Positions 15,444 to 22,780 of a stretch of 33,571 bases of DNA are shown here, in pieces. The DNA is from a virus. Both the position numbers and the translations under genes were made by a program. The stretch covers positions 1 to 33,571 of the IMG/VR virus record IMGVR_UViG_3300025897_000038. One strand, 5' to 3'. How positions within the stretch are numbered: the stretch's first letter is position 1; the number at the start of each line of letters is the position of its first letter. Under the pieces are notes generated by a model. The model was not told the origin of the DNA. It did no database searches and saw nothing but the letters and a program-made list of their open reading frames with translations.

Positions 15444-15956
15444 TTACCATCTATTTAAATGTTCTGTAATATTAGGATTTATAACAATTTTAGTTCTATT
15501 ATTTTCTTTTTCTTTTTTTTCTTTTGCTTGTTTTTCTTCTTCTTCTTTTTTATCTTTATAAGAAAGTTTTTCGTTTCTTTCTTTATCATTTTCTAAGTAA
15601 TCTATCTCATCTTCAATTTTATCTTCAACTTCATCTGCGTTTAATTCAGAATCAGAATCTACAACATCACTAGAAACATTTTTTAGTGCTTCCTTTTCAG
15701 TATCCGTTTTAGAAATTTTTACTTTTTCTTCATCATTCGCATCAAATTCATCTTTCTTGTTCTCATCGTCTGATGGCTCATCATTTTCTATTTCTTCCGT
15801 TTCTTCAGATGAATTCTCTTCCGCAGAAGGATCTTCTTCTTCTTCGTTCTCCTCATCCTCATCATCTAAAAAAAGGTCTGAATCAACATCATCATCTTTG
15901 GGTTTCTTTTTCTTTTCTAATAAGATACTTGCAACAAATTGATTATAACTTTTCAT
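15444..15956 (-). CDS. Very acidic capsid-targeted protein; candidate prohead core component
   Basis: The N-terminus MKSYNQFVASILLEKKKK fits the capsid-targeting pattern, with L-L-E at residues 12-14 as a prohead-protease site. The rest is extremely acidic: 63 of 170 residues are Asp or Glu, mostly in runs between residues 21 and 140. A Lys/Glu-rich helix and a short C-terminal tail (NPNITEHLNRW) follow. T4 packs small acidic core proteins (gp67, gp68) and internal proteins into the prohead, where they are cleaved by gp21. Composition, size and N-terminus together suggest a similar scaffold or core role, but composition-based comparison cannot prove homology. It ends seven bases before the start of the fibre gene. 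Confidence 0.68.
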   Translation of the reverse strand: MKSYNQFVASILLEKKKKPKDDDVDSDLFLDDEDEENEEEEDPSAEENSSEETEEIENDEPSDDENKKDEFDANDEEKVKISKTDTEKEALKNVSSDVVDSDSELNADEVEDKIEDEIDYLENDKERNEKLSYKDKKEEEEKQAKEKKEKENNRTKIVINPNITEHLNRW

Positions 15957-15960
15957 TTTT

Positions 15961-16587
15961 TTAATTTGTGTTATGATTTCTATATTCTGAATAAAACTTT
16001 AAGATTGTATCTATATTTACCGGTTTATAATTCCATAATTCTATATTTACGTTAAATATAGGAATTGATAAATTATTAATAAATCTTGTTACACCTTTAT
16101 GATCTCTATAGTAAACATACTTATCATTTACTTTATCTACTAAAACAGAACTGTCAGATGTAATAATTAAATTAGATTCTATTATATTTATATGTTCTAA
16201 ATAATTAGTAATATAAATAGATTCATTATTAAATAGCAAGTCTAAGCTGTTCACTGTAGTTACTGATTTATCGTCTACATATTTAGTTAAAGCATCTGTC
16301 TTATTTTTGACAAAAATAATTTTTCCATTCAATTTCTGTAAAATAGAATCAACTTCAATATGAAGTAATTCTCCGACTACAATCACAGTATCTTCTTTCT
16401 CTACATTTTCATTCCAGTAACTCACCAAATCATCATTCATACTTTCAGCATCATCCCAAATTTCTTTTCTCACAATATTTTTTTGTGGGTTGCTATAAAA
16501 TCTTGGTTGTCCAACTACAAAAGTTTGTTTTTGTTTTTTCATAAAATCGCCTGCTGTAGTAAATTTCAATTCTCCTTCATATGACAT
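15961..16587 (-). CDS. Metallophosphoesterase-fold protein that appears catalytically dead
   Basis: The scaffold matches calcineurin-like phosphoesterases of T4-like phages. KNIVRKEIWDDAESMNDDLV (37-56) corresponds to the 'NIIRF..RPF.s.eEMd..Li' segment. 'DTVIVVGELLH' (66-76) matches the 'D.V..lGD' strand, and 'LNGKIIFVKNKTD' (86-98) the 'l.G.k.li.GNHD' strand. The C-terminus FNVNIELWNYKPVNIDTI (178-195) matches the closing 'vNV..d.w.y.Pv.l.ei'. The metal ligands are missing: the D-x-H site is G-Q-P-R-F-Y-S, the GD aspartate is Glu73, and GNHD is K-N-K-T-D. The fold is therefore kept without the active site, suggesting a structural or regulatory protein. It lies between gp41 and the acidic protein. 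Confidence 0.7.
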   Translation of the reverse strand: MSYEGELKFTTAGDFMKKQKQTFVVGQPRFYSNPQKNIVRKEIWDDAESMNDDLVSYWNENVEKEDTVIVVGELLHIEVDSILQKLNGKIIFVKNKTDALTKYVDDKSVTTVNSLDLLFNNESIYITNYLEHINIIESNLIITSDSSVLVDKVNDKYVYYRDHKGVTRFINNLSIPIFNVNIELWNYKPVNIDTILKFYSEYRNHNTN

Positions 16588-16597
16588 ATTTCCTCTT

Positions 16598-17950
16598 TTA
16601 TGTAAAGTCTATATCTACTTTTGGTCTAGAAACAACATTCTCTTTTTTCGTTACTGTTTCTATGATGTCCTCATCTTCTAAATTATATAATCTCATTTTT
16701 TCTCTATCCATACCTATCATAAATTTATTATAATAACTTGGGTCATTATATCTACTTTTCAGTTGTTTAATCATCACCTTCTTTTCCTCAATAAATTCTT
16801 CAGTGACAATAATTGCTGCCATGAAGTCTGCAGTCATGGAGATACCATGCGATTCTGATATATTTTCCAAATCAACATCTGTACTATATTGACCAGATCT
16901 ATTAAACTGATGATTACTAATGATTGGTATTTTTCTTTCAACAGCAAGTCCACGTATTTCTTCTGCAACTGATTTATAATAATTAAAAGAATTTTCGGCA
17001 GATTTAACTCTCGCAGATAAACATATACCAAGATAATCAATAATGATAATATCTGGCACAAAACTTTTCTTTAAATTTAATTCATTCAGTAATGCTCTAA
17101 AATGATTTATATTTACTGAGGCGGGAGGGTATTGTTTGATTTTAAGTTTACCAATTGTTTTTGCACGTATCTTATTAATTTTAGACAAGAAATTATCTTT
17201 ACTTATTGTTGTAATTTCTGACATTTTCATGTTCATTAAGTTGGCATCTATTCTTTTTGCAATCTCTTCTTCAGCAATTTCTAAAGTTACATACAATACA
17301 TTATAACCTTGATGTAGATATGAAGATGCCAAATGACACATAAACAAAGTTTTTCCTGAATTAGTGCCACCTAAAAATAAGTTAAGAGTCCCATCTGTAA
17401 AGCCACCTTTTGTAATTTTATTAAGCATTTCAATATCAAATGGAATTTTGGCTTCTTTTTTATGATAATATTCAAATCTAGATTCTGCATCTTCAACGAA
17501 ATCATGACCAACGTTAGTATCAAATGAAACTGAAAGTGCCTCTTTCAACAACTCAGGAATAGTTCCTTTTTGAACTTTTTTCTTCTCATCAGTAATAATC
17601 GTAATTGATTCACTTACAGCTAGAAAAATTGCTCTTTCTTTACACCATTCTTCTGTGATATCAACTAACCATTCAACTGTCATGTTCTCAGTATCTTGAT
17701 TTATTACTTCATTCCAAAGAGAAATTAAATCTGCTAGTTCTTCATCATTTAATTTAGTATCTTTACTTGCATAATATTCTACTACATTATCTGTTGGTAA
17801 TGTTCCGTATTCAGTAACAAAAGATGAAATATAATTAAATATAGACTTTTCTAATTTTTCTTCAAAATATTCTTGTTTTAGAAATGGAAGAACTTTATTA
17901 ACGTAAGTTTTATTCTTGATTAGGTTGTTTAAAATCAATTTTGTGTTCAT
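16598..17950 (-). CDS. 41: gp41-like replicative DNA helicase (DnaB family)
   Basis: The protein is 450 residues, close to T4 gp41 in length and layout. The N-terminal domain (1-130) is helical. The linker phrase ALSVSFDTNVGHDFVEDAESR (138-158) parallels gp41 'ALSISFDSYVGHDW'. Walker A is GGTNSGKT (194-201), with Lys200. Walker B is IIIIDYLGIC (301-310), with Asp305. 'LEIAEEEIAKRIDANLMN' (223-240) and 'LKSRYNDPSYYNKFMIGMDREK' towards the C-terminus are also gp41 features. It unwinds the fork 5'-3' as a hexamer and recruits the gp61 primase. The start overlaps the upstream small gene by 41 bases. Confidence 0.94.
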   Translation of the reverse strand: MNTKLILNNLIKNKTYVNKVLPFLKQEYFEEKLEKSIFNYISSFVTEYGTLPTDNVVEYYASKDTKLNDEELADLISLWNEVINQDTENMTVEWLVDITEEWCKERAIFLAVSESITIITDEKKKVQKGTIPELLKEALSVSFDTNVGHDFVEDAESRFEYYHKKEAKIPFDIEMLNKITKGGFTDGTLNLFLGGTNSGKTLFMCHLASSYLHQGYNVLYVTLEIAEEEIAKRIDANLMNMKMSEITTISKDNFLSKINKIRAKTIGKLKIKQYPPASVNINHFRALLNELNLKKSFVPDIIIIDYLGICLSARVKSAENSFNYYKSVAEEIRGLAVERKIPIISNHQFNRSGQYSTDVDLENISESHGISMTADFMAAIIVTEEFIEEKKVMIKQLKSRYNDPSYYNKFMIGMDREKMRLYNLEDEDIIETVTKKENVVSRPKVDIDFT

Positions 17951-18281
17951 CTGACTCCAATCTATAAGTATCAGGATGATTAGCTAAAATATCAATTAAA
18001 ATATTTTCAGCTATATTTTCAAATAATTTTTGATCATTTTTTTCAGACTTATAATTCTCGGGAACCATAGATAATTCATATTGAAAATCCATAGTAATTT
18101 CTTCATCTTGAACATCTTCATATTTCTCTACAAATTTTAGTGTGCCATCTTTTGTTTTGTAAGTTAATCTTAGATGTTCAATGCGAAAAACAAAATGTTT
18201 AAACTTACCACTATTAATAAGTATTGCCCATTTTTCATCATTATCTTTAACTATTTTATAATCAATTGATTCTTCTTCCAT
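17910..18281 (-). CDS. Small conserved-type phage protein between uvsX and gp41, 123 aa
   Basis: The product begins MEEESIDYKIVKDNDEKWAIL and has a beta-rich first half (FKHFVFRIEHLRLTYKTKDGTLKF) and a helical C-terminus (LFENIAENILIDILANHP). In T4-like marine phages a small protein of this type commonly sits between the UvsX and gp41 genes; it has no known function. A central 'EITMDFQYELSMVPEN' segment resembles those proteins by memory. It has no enzymatic motif. Its end overlaps the helicase start by 41 bases, implying coupled translation and a possible helicase-loading or replication accessory role, which remains inference. Confidence 0.68.
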   Translation of the reverse strand: MEEESIDYKIVKDNDEKWAILINSGKFKHFVFRIEHLRLTYKTKDGTLKFVEKYEDVQDEEITMDFQYELSMVPENYKSEKNDQKLFENIAENILIDILANHPDTYRLESDEHKIDFKQPNQE

Positions 18282-18289
18282 ATTTTTCC

Positions 18290-19357
18290 TTATTCTTCTA
18301 CAACATCCTCATGTAAATCTTCAAGCGGCTCTTCTTGATAATCACCACCATAAGAAAATTCATCATGAATATATTTGTTAATTTGTTCTAAAACTTCTTG
18401 TGTAAAAAATTCACTTGGATTTTCCATAATTGCTTTTTCATACAATTTTCTTCCATCTTGTACTTCATAACGATTACCAATCTTCTTAAAAACACCTGCT
18501 TTGTCTGCAAACTGTAGAAGACCGTGATACTTATTAATTCCTTTTTTGAAACTTAGATATACTTCAACTAATGTATTCTCTTTTGTAAATCTAGATTTCC
18601 TTGCTCGTACATTAATAAAATTACCGACTTGAACTGTTCCTTCTTTATCTTTACGCTTAGATAAAAATAATACTACATCTGATAAGAATAGTGGACCTTT
18701 ACCACCAGTCATAATCTCTTGTGGATACATTGAACCAATCTCAGAATATACATGATTAGTCATGATGAGTGGTGCTTTTGCTTTTGTGAGTTCAATTTTC
18801 AATGTTCTAATAGCAGACTTGGTGATTCTTGCCTTGGTCATATCCGTCTTGTTTTGTCCACTTATTGCATCTTCATATTCTTTTTCTGTAGAAAGATTAC
18901 CAATTGAATCTAGAATCATAATAAACGGAACTTTCTCATCTTCCGGTAATTCATTATATTCATGTACAAACTTTGTAGCCTCATGGCGAAATTGTTCTAC
19001 AAATCCAATTGGAGCATAGATAAGCCGGTCAGTATCAACTCCACGTTCTTCAAACATTTCAGAAGTGAATGCATTTTCTGTATCATAATATAATACAAAA
19101 CCAGTTGGATAATTATCTAAAAAGTGTTTGGCAATTGATACACAAAAAAATGATTTACCAATACCAGAATCAGATGCAATCGCAATTGTTTTGTTCTTTG
19201 GTAACCCTTTAAAAATATCTGCAGATAAAACCGCATTCAACATATAAGAACCAGTATCAAGAAACTCATCACAATCACCAGCAATACCTTGCTCACCTAC
19301 TATGGTTGCAAGTTCATTCTTCATCATCTTAGCATAGTTTTTAAAAAACTGAGACAT
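18290..19357 (-). CDS. uvsX: UvsX-like RecA-family recombinase
   Basis: Walker A is ASDSGIGKS (61-69), with Lys68. The Walker B strand is in 'VPFIMILDSIGNLS', whose acidic residue follows the hydrophobic strand as in T4 UvsX 'VVVFIDSLGNLAS'. The family phrase 'DMTKARITKSAIRTL' parallels UvsX 'DMTRAKTMKSLFRI', and 'MTGGKGPLFLSDVVLFLSKR' parallels 'MGGGTGPMYSADTVFIIGKR'. The C-terminal tail is acidic (EEPLEDLHEDVVEE), as in UvsX, where it modulates DNA binding. It drives strand exchange for recombination-dependent replication and repair. At 355 residues it is slightly shorter than T4 UvsX. It follows polB with a short gap, and an AAGGAT ribosome-binding site is present. Confidence 0.94.
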   Translation of the reverse strand: MSQFFKNYAKMMKNELATIVGEQGIAGDCDEFLDTGSYMLNAVLSADIFKGLPKNKTIAIASDSGIGKSFFCVSIAKHFLDNYPTGFVLYYDTENAFTSEMFEERGVDTDRLIYAPIGFVEQFRHEATKFVHEYNELPEDEKVPFIMILDSIGNLSTEKEYEDAISGQNKTDMTKARITKSAIRTLKIELTKAKAPLIMTNHVYSEIGSMYPQEIMTGGKGPLFLSDVVLFLSKRKDKEGTVQVGNFINVRARKSRFTKENTLVEVYLSFKKGINKYHGLLQFADKAGVFKKIGNRYEVQDGRKLYEKAIMENPSEFFTQEVLEQINKYIHDEFSYGGDYQEEPLEDLHEDVVEE

Positions 19358-19380
19358 AATAATCCTTCATAAAATATTTG

Positions 19381-21897
19381 TTAGGAAAATAAATCCATCA
19401 AATTAACTGTTTTCTCATAATTCCAATTAGTTGGTTCAAGCATAATTTTTAGAGGGGAGAGAAAAGACCTTTCTAATTGAGCATTATAATCTATTTTTGA
19501 GTGTAAGTCAAGTTCTTTCGGCAGTTTTGATGGGAATGCAATTACATTCTCTTTTGTATAATTTTGTTCAATAAGAAAAATATATTTTGCTTTTGACCCA
19601 TCCTTGATATCTGAGTAGTAATTATCTATTTTTTCTTTTTTTATCCAATAATTATAACTAATTGCGGCTCTTACATGTATTGGACAACCAAGTTTATATT
19701 GATTATTTTCAATATGATATTTATGTATTCCATTTACGGAAGTTGGCAAAGCAATTTCGTCTGGAGCTAAACTATTCCATCTGTTGCGAAATTCATTGAC
19801 ATATTCAATAAGTTCTTCTTCTGTGCCGGTTACAAGAATATTTGCACAATCTGTGAGTGCTTTTCTAGCTGGTGATGGAGTAGAAGATTTAACTGCTTCA
19901 ACACCTGTCATTTTTAACTTGGGTTTGGCATAATCAACTCCTTCCATATGCACAATTGACATGACATATTTTTTCTTAGCTATGAATACTCCACCACCAA
20001 CGGCTTCCATTTTCATGTTAAGAATGGGGTCATGTACATTTAAATACTTATTGAATACATCAATAGCATTATCAATACATTCTGTCAGTTTACTATAACC
20101 AACTTTCTTAACAAATTCATTTTGCTCTTGCTTTGTCTTGTTGGGAACAAACTTATTAACCATTCCACTTAAATCAAAATAGCAAGAATCAGTATCCATA
20201 TAGATTGTATAATCTTTATCTTCAGTTTCAAGCAAACGATTTAGATATTCATTTATAGCTTTCTCTACAAAACGATTAGCGGCTTGACCAGAATAAGTTA
20301 CTGCTTCTGCTAAACGAATGTCATAGAAACGGAAATATTTCAATCCACAAATACCATAGAAAGAGTTAGCGGCTACTTTAGCAACAAGTTGCATGTTAAA
20401 CAAAGCGACTGCTTTCTTCTCTAAGTCTTTGATATCATTAGCACTTGCTCCATTCTTTTTCATTTCTTCTATTGCTTGTTGAGTTTTAATCATCTCTTTT
20501 TTAGAATCAACTCGCAAATCTAACATTCTTTTAATCAGTGCTGGAATAAATCCAGTATGTTTACGTGTAAATCTCGCACCATTTGCAGCAACAGTCACAT
20601 CTTTTTCATATTCATCAGACAAATCTATAGATTGATTGAGTATGGTAGTAACATCAATATCATCACGCATACCAAGAATCGTTTCTGGTGAGATATTAAA
20701 TGTACGAAGAATGTAAGGATACAGTGCAGTGAAGTCAAACGATACCATGAAATCATGTTTACCTACGATTGGATTTTTTACATATGCTCCTTCAAATTTC
20801 TTTGTCTTTTCATTTACAGGCTTTTCAACTGCAGTAACTATTTGATTTTCATACAGATAATTCTGTATAATATTTTCCCAATATCGCATTGGACTAAAGA
20901 TATCTTCATAATTAACTTTAGAAAAATATGCAAGAGTCAGTGCAATTTCCATCAATTTTAATCTATCATCAAGTCTTTCTACAAGTTCAGTATCCTTAAT
21001 GTTATAGTCCATGAAAAGCTCAAAGTCTTTTTCATATAGATCAAATAAGTTATCAAACTCAGAGACATCTTCCTTACGTTCACCAAGTTCTTCTTGTGCA
21101 ATAAAATCAAGTTTATAACTCTCTCGGTTTTTAAATGTGAACTTTTTATAAATGGCAAGATAATCTAACTGAGATATTCCATAAATTTTATATGCAATTT
21201 CTTTGTTGCCAAAATCATTCTTACGTTCAGTTGAAAATACTTTGTGGAAAGGAGAAAGTTTTTTCAAATACTTTTCTCCAAATATCTTTTCAATCCTACG
21301 ACAAATATAAGGAATATCAAAGCTATTTGAATTCCAACCAGAAATCACATCCAACTCACATCTACCCCAAAAGTTTACAAACTCTGATAGAAGTTTCTCT
21401 TCTGAATCATATAGATAAACCACAACATCGTCTTTTTTACTCTTGTATGTGACATTATCATAGGTTAATCCAAAGGCATGTGTGATGCCATGTATACGAA
21501 ATGATATAGCGTTAATCGGATATTTTGCGGCAGCTGGCTCTGGAAATGCACCATCTGTAAATACCTCAATATCTAGATAACCTATATTGATTTGGGATGA
21601 ATCAAAGGAAATGTTTTTTGAAAAGTTTTTTTGTATAAATTCAAATTCTGGTTTAGCATTTCCGCAAATAGTTTCATTTACTACACTAGATGCTTCTTTT
21701 ACTTTTTCTCTTGCTTCACTTACATTACTAACTTCCACACTTTTGTAACGATTACCATATAAGTCTCTGTATTCACCACGTTTACTTTCTATGAACAACT
21801 CAGGAGAAAAAGAAAAATCATTTTGTTTTCTTACACCATTTTCAATATACCTCATGTATATTTTACTACCTACTAATGCCACATTTGTATAAAACAT
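19381..21897 (-). CDS. 43: T4 gp43-like family B DNA polymerase with 3'-5' exonuclease
   Basis: The frame can be extended to 21975 but would run into the tRNA. The ATG at 21897, giving MFYTNVALVGSKIYMRYIENG after a TAAGGT site, matches T4 gp43 and gives 838 residues. Exonuclease motifs are intact: Asp109/Glu111 (YLDIEVFTDG), Asp194 (SFDIPYI) and Asp302 (YNIKDTE). Polymerase motifs are SFDFTALYP with Asp388, KVAANSFYG with Lys507, and YMDTDSCYF with Asp568/Asp570. The protein ends VNLMDLFS, corresponding to the clamp-binding tail of gp43 (SLDFLFG). It replicates the phage genome with proofreading. The sliding clamp, loader and gp32-like genes are outside this window. Confidence 0.96.
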   Translation of the reverse strand: MFYTNVALVGSKIYMRYIENGVRKQNDFSFSPELFIESKRGEYRDLYGNRYKSVEVSNVSEAREKVKEASSVVNETICGNAKPEFEFIQKNFSKNISFDSSQINIGYLDIEVFTDGAFPEPAAAKYPINAISFRIHGITHAFGLTYDNVTYKSKKDDVVVYLYDSEEKLLSEFVNFWGRCELDVISGWNSNSFDIPYICRRIEKIFGEKYLKKLSPFHKVFSTERKNDFGNKEIAYKIYGISQLDYLAIYKKFTFKNRESYKLDFIAQEELGERKEDVSEFDNLFDLYEKDFELFMDYNIKDTELVERLDDRLKLMEIALTLAYFSKVNYEDIFSPMRYWENIIQNYLYENQIVTAVEKPVNEKTKKFEGAYVKNPIVGKHDFMVSFDFTALYPYILRTFNISPETILGMRDDIDVTTILNQSIDLSDEYEKDVTVAANGARFTRKHTGFIPALIKRMLDLRVDSKKEMIKTQQAIEEMKKNGASANDIKDLEKKAVALFNMQLVAKVAANSFYGICGLKYFRFYDIRLAEAVTYSGQAANRFVEKAINEYLNRLLETEDKDYTIYMDTDSCYFDLSGMVNKFVPNKTKQEQNEFVKKVGYSKLTECIDNAIDVFNKYLNVHDPILNMKMEAVGGGVFIAKKKYVMSIVHMEGVDYAKPKLKMTGVEAVKSSTPSPARKALTDCANILVTGTEEELIEYVNEFRNRWNSLAPDEIALPTSVNGIHKYHIENNQYKLGCPIHVRAAISYNYWIKKEKIDNYYSDIKDGSKAKYIFLIEQNYTKENVIAFPSKLPKELDLHSKIDYNAQLERSFLSPLKIMLEPTNWNYEKTVNLMDLFS

Positions 21898-21936
21898 TAA
21901 TACCTTATTGTATATTTTTAGTAAGAAATATGATGA

Positions 21937-22013
21937 TGGTGGACCCCCTCGGACTTGAACCGAGAACCTACACATTATGAGTGTGCCGCTCTAACCTATT
22001 GAGCTAGAGGTCC
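21937..22013 (-). tRNA. tRNA with CAU anticodon (Met, or Ile2 if modified), CCA encoded
   Basis: A complete cloverleaf can be folded on the minus strand. The acceptor is GGACCTC/GGGGTCC, the D arm GCTC...AGAGC contains AGGTT, the anticodon stem is GCACA/TGTGT with loop CTCATAA, and the T arm is CTCGG-TTCAAGT-CCGAG. The gene ends A-CCA. The anticodon is CAT. The first acceptor pair is G-C and the anticodon stem lacks three G-C pairs next to the loop, so it is not an initiator. It could read AUG, or AUA if the host modifies C34 to lysidine. It lies just upstream of polB. Confidence 0.93.
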
Positions 22014-22047
22014 GTTTTCACTATTATATCACATTCACAAACAAATG

Positions 22048-22167
22048 TCAATCATTTTCTCTATCATATTTTTCTAAATGTTTCACAAATAATTTTCTTC
22101 CTAGAAAATATAATCCGATAGCGGCAATTGAAAATATAAAAATATAAAAGAATATCCATTTTTCCAT
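22048..22167 (-). CDS. Small single-span membrane protein, 39 aa
   Basis: The frame runs from ATG 22167, one base after the stop of the upstream gene, to TGA 22048-22050. Residues about 4-22 form one hydrophobic helix (WIFFYIFIFSIAAIGLYFL), followed by a basic and acidic tail (GRKLFVKHLEKYDREND). A positively charged cytoplasmic tail after the helix predicts an N-out, C-in orientation. No strong Shine-Dalgarno is seen; coupling to the upstream stop may serve instead. Function is unknown; small phage membrane proteins act in lysis control, exclusion or membrane remodelling. Confidence 0.55.
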   Translation of the reverse strand: MEKWIFFYIFIFSIAAIGLYFLGRKLFVKHLEKYDREND

Positions 22168-22168
22168 A

Positions 22169-22456
22169 TTATCCCAATATCAAGTCTTTTTCTTTCTCAC
22201 TTGAAACATCAATAGGCGCTACTACGGTATGTGTTTGATTAAAACTTTCCGATATATTAGTATGAAGTTTTTCATAATCAGTCATCATTGATTCTATACT
22301 AGTATAATGAAATTTAAAATACTCAATGTTTGTGTGAAAGATAATGTATATTCCATCTTTATCTGCGTGTGGTTCAAATCCATAAAGGTAATCTATATTG
22401 ATAACCTTTTCCCATGTTCGCTCTTTATCAATAATTGCGGTCAAACGATGTATCAT
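22169..22456 (-). CDS. Hypothetical protein, 95 aa
   Basis: The product starts MIHRLTAIIDKERTWEKVIN and is mixed alpha/beta, with Tyr/His/Phe-rich strands (GIYIIFHTNIEYFKFHY) and an acidic C-terminus. There is no recognised domain, signal or membrane helix. It lies between two small membrane protein genes, six bases downstream of one and one base upstream of the other. Function unknown. Confidence 0.58.
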   Translation of the reverse strand: MIHRLTAIIDKERTWEKVINIDYLYGFEPHADKDGIYIIFHTNIEYFKFHYTSIESMMTDYEKLHTNISESFNQTHTVVAPIDVSSEKEKDLILG

Positions 22457-22462
22457 AATTCC

Positions 22463-22759
22463 TCAGTGTAAGATCATTTCGGATTCATCATGAGCTACTG
22501 GTGCCCAGAAGCTATGAGTTTGGTATGCTGCTGTCAAATAACCAGCAGCAAATATAAGAATGTATATTAAAGTTGTTTTTAAATTTTTAACTAATCCGCC
22601 TTTACCCCGATTTTTTTTATAAGCAATCCACATCCACCAGAATCCTCCAATTGTAAGTACTACAGCAATTATGATGATGATAGGATGATTTGTGAGCGCA
22701 AGACCAGAAGTTCCAAAAACAAGTAATAATAAACCGTTAATATAACAAGCAGGACACAT
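22463..22759 (-). CDS. Small membrane protein with N-terminal CPAC, 98 aa
   Basis: The protein starts MCPACYINGLLLLVFG, with a C-x-x-C motif at the extreme N-terminus. Three hydrophobic segments follow: about residues 8-23, 27-48 (PIIIIIAVVLTIGGFWWMWI) and 63-78 (TTLIYILIFAAGYLTAA). A Lys/Arg-rich loop (KKNRGKGGLVKN) separates the last two. This basic loop predicts a cytoplasmic location. The C-terminal part is polar and contains a His and acidic residues (VAHDESEMILH). The CPAC could bind a metal or form a disulfide. I do not know its function; similar three-span proteins starting with MCPAC occur in marine bacteria, so host origin is possible. Confidence 0.62.
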   Translation of the reverse strand: MCPACYINGLLLLVFGTSGLALTNHPIIIIIAVVLTIGGFWWMWIAYKKNRGKGGLVKNLKTTLIYILIFAAGYLTAAYQTHSFWAPVAHDESEMILH

Positions 22760-22780
22760 ATTTCCTTCATTGATTAAACG

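Noticed and set aside
15757-15964. Plus-strand Ser-rich open frames
   Set aside because: They are the antisense of the acidic GAA/GAT-rich gene; Ser/Phe runs are a direct by-product.
21898-21975. N-terminal extension of the DNA polymerase frame to 21975
   Set aside because: The extra 26 codons run into the 3' part of the tRNA gene and do not match T4 gp43; ATG 21897 follows a ribosome-binding site and gives the family N-terminus.
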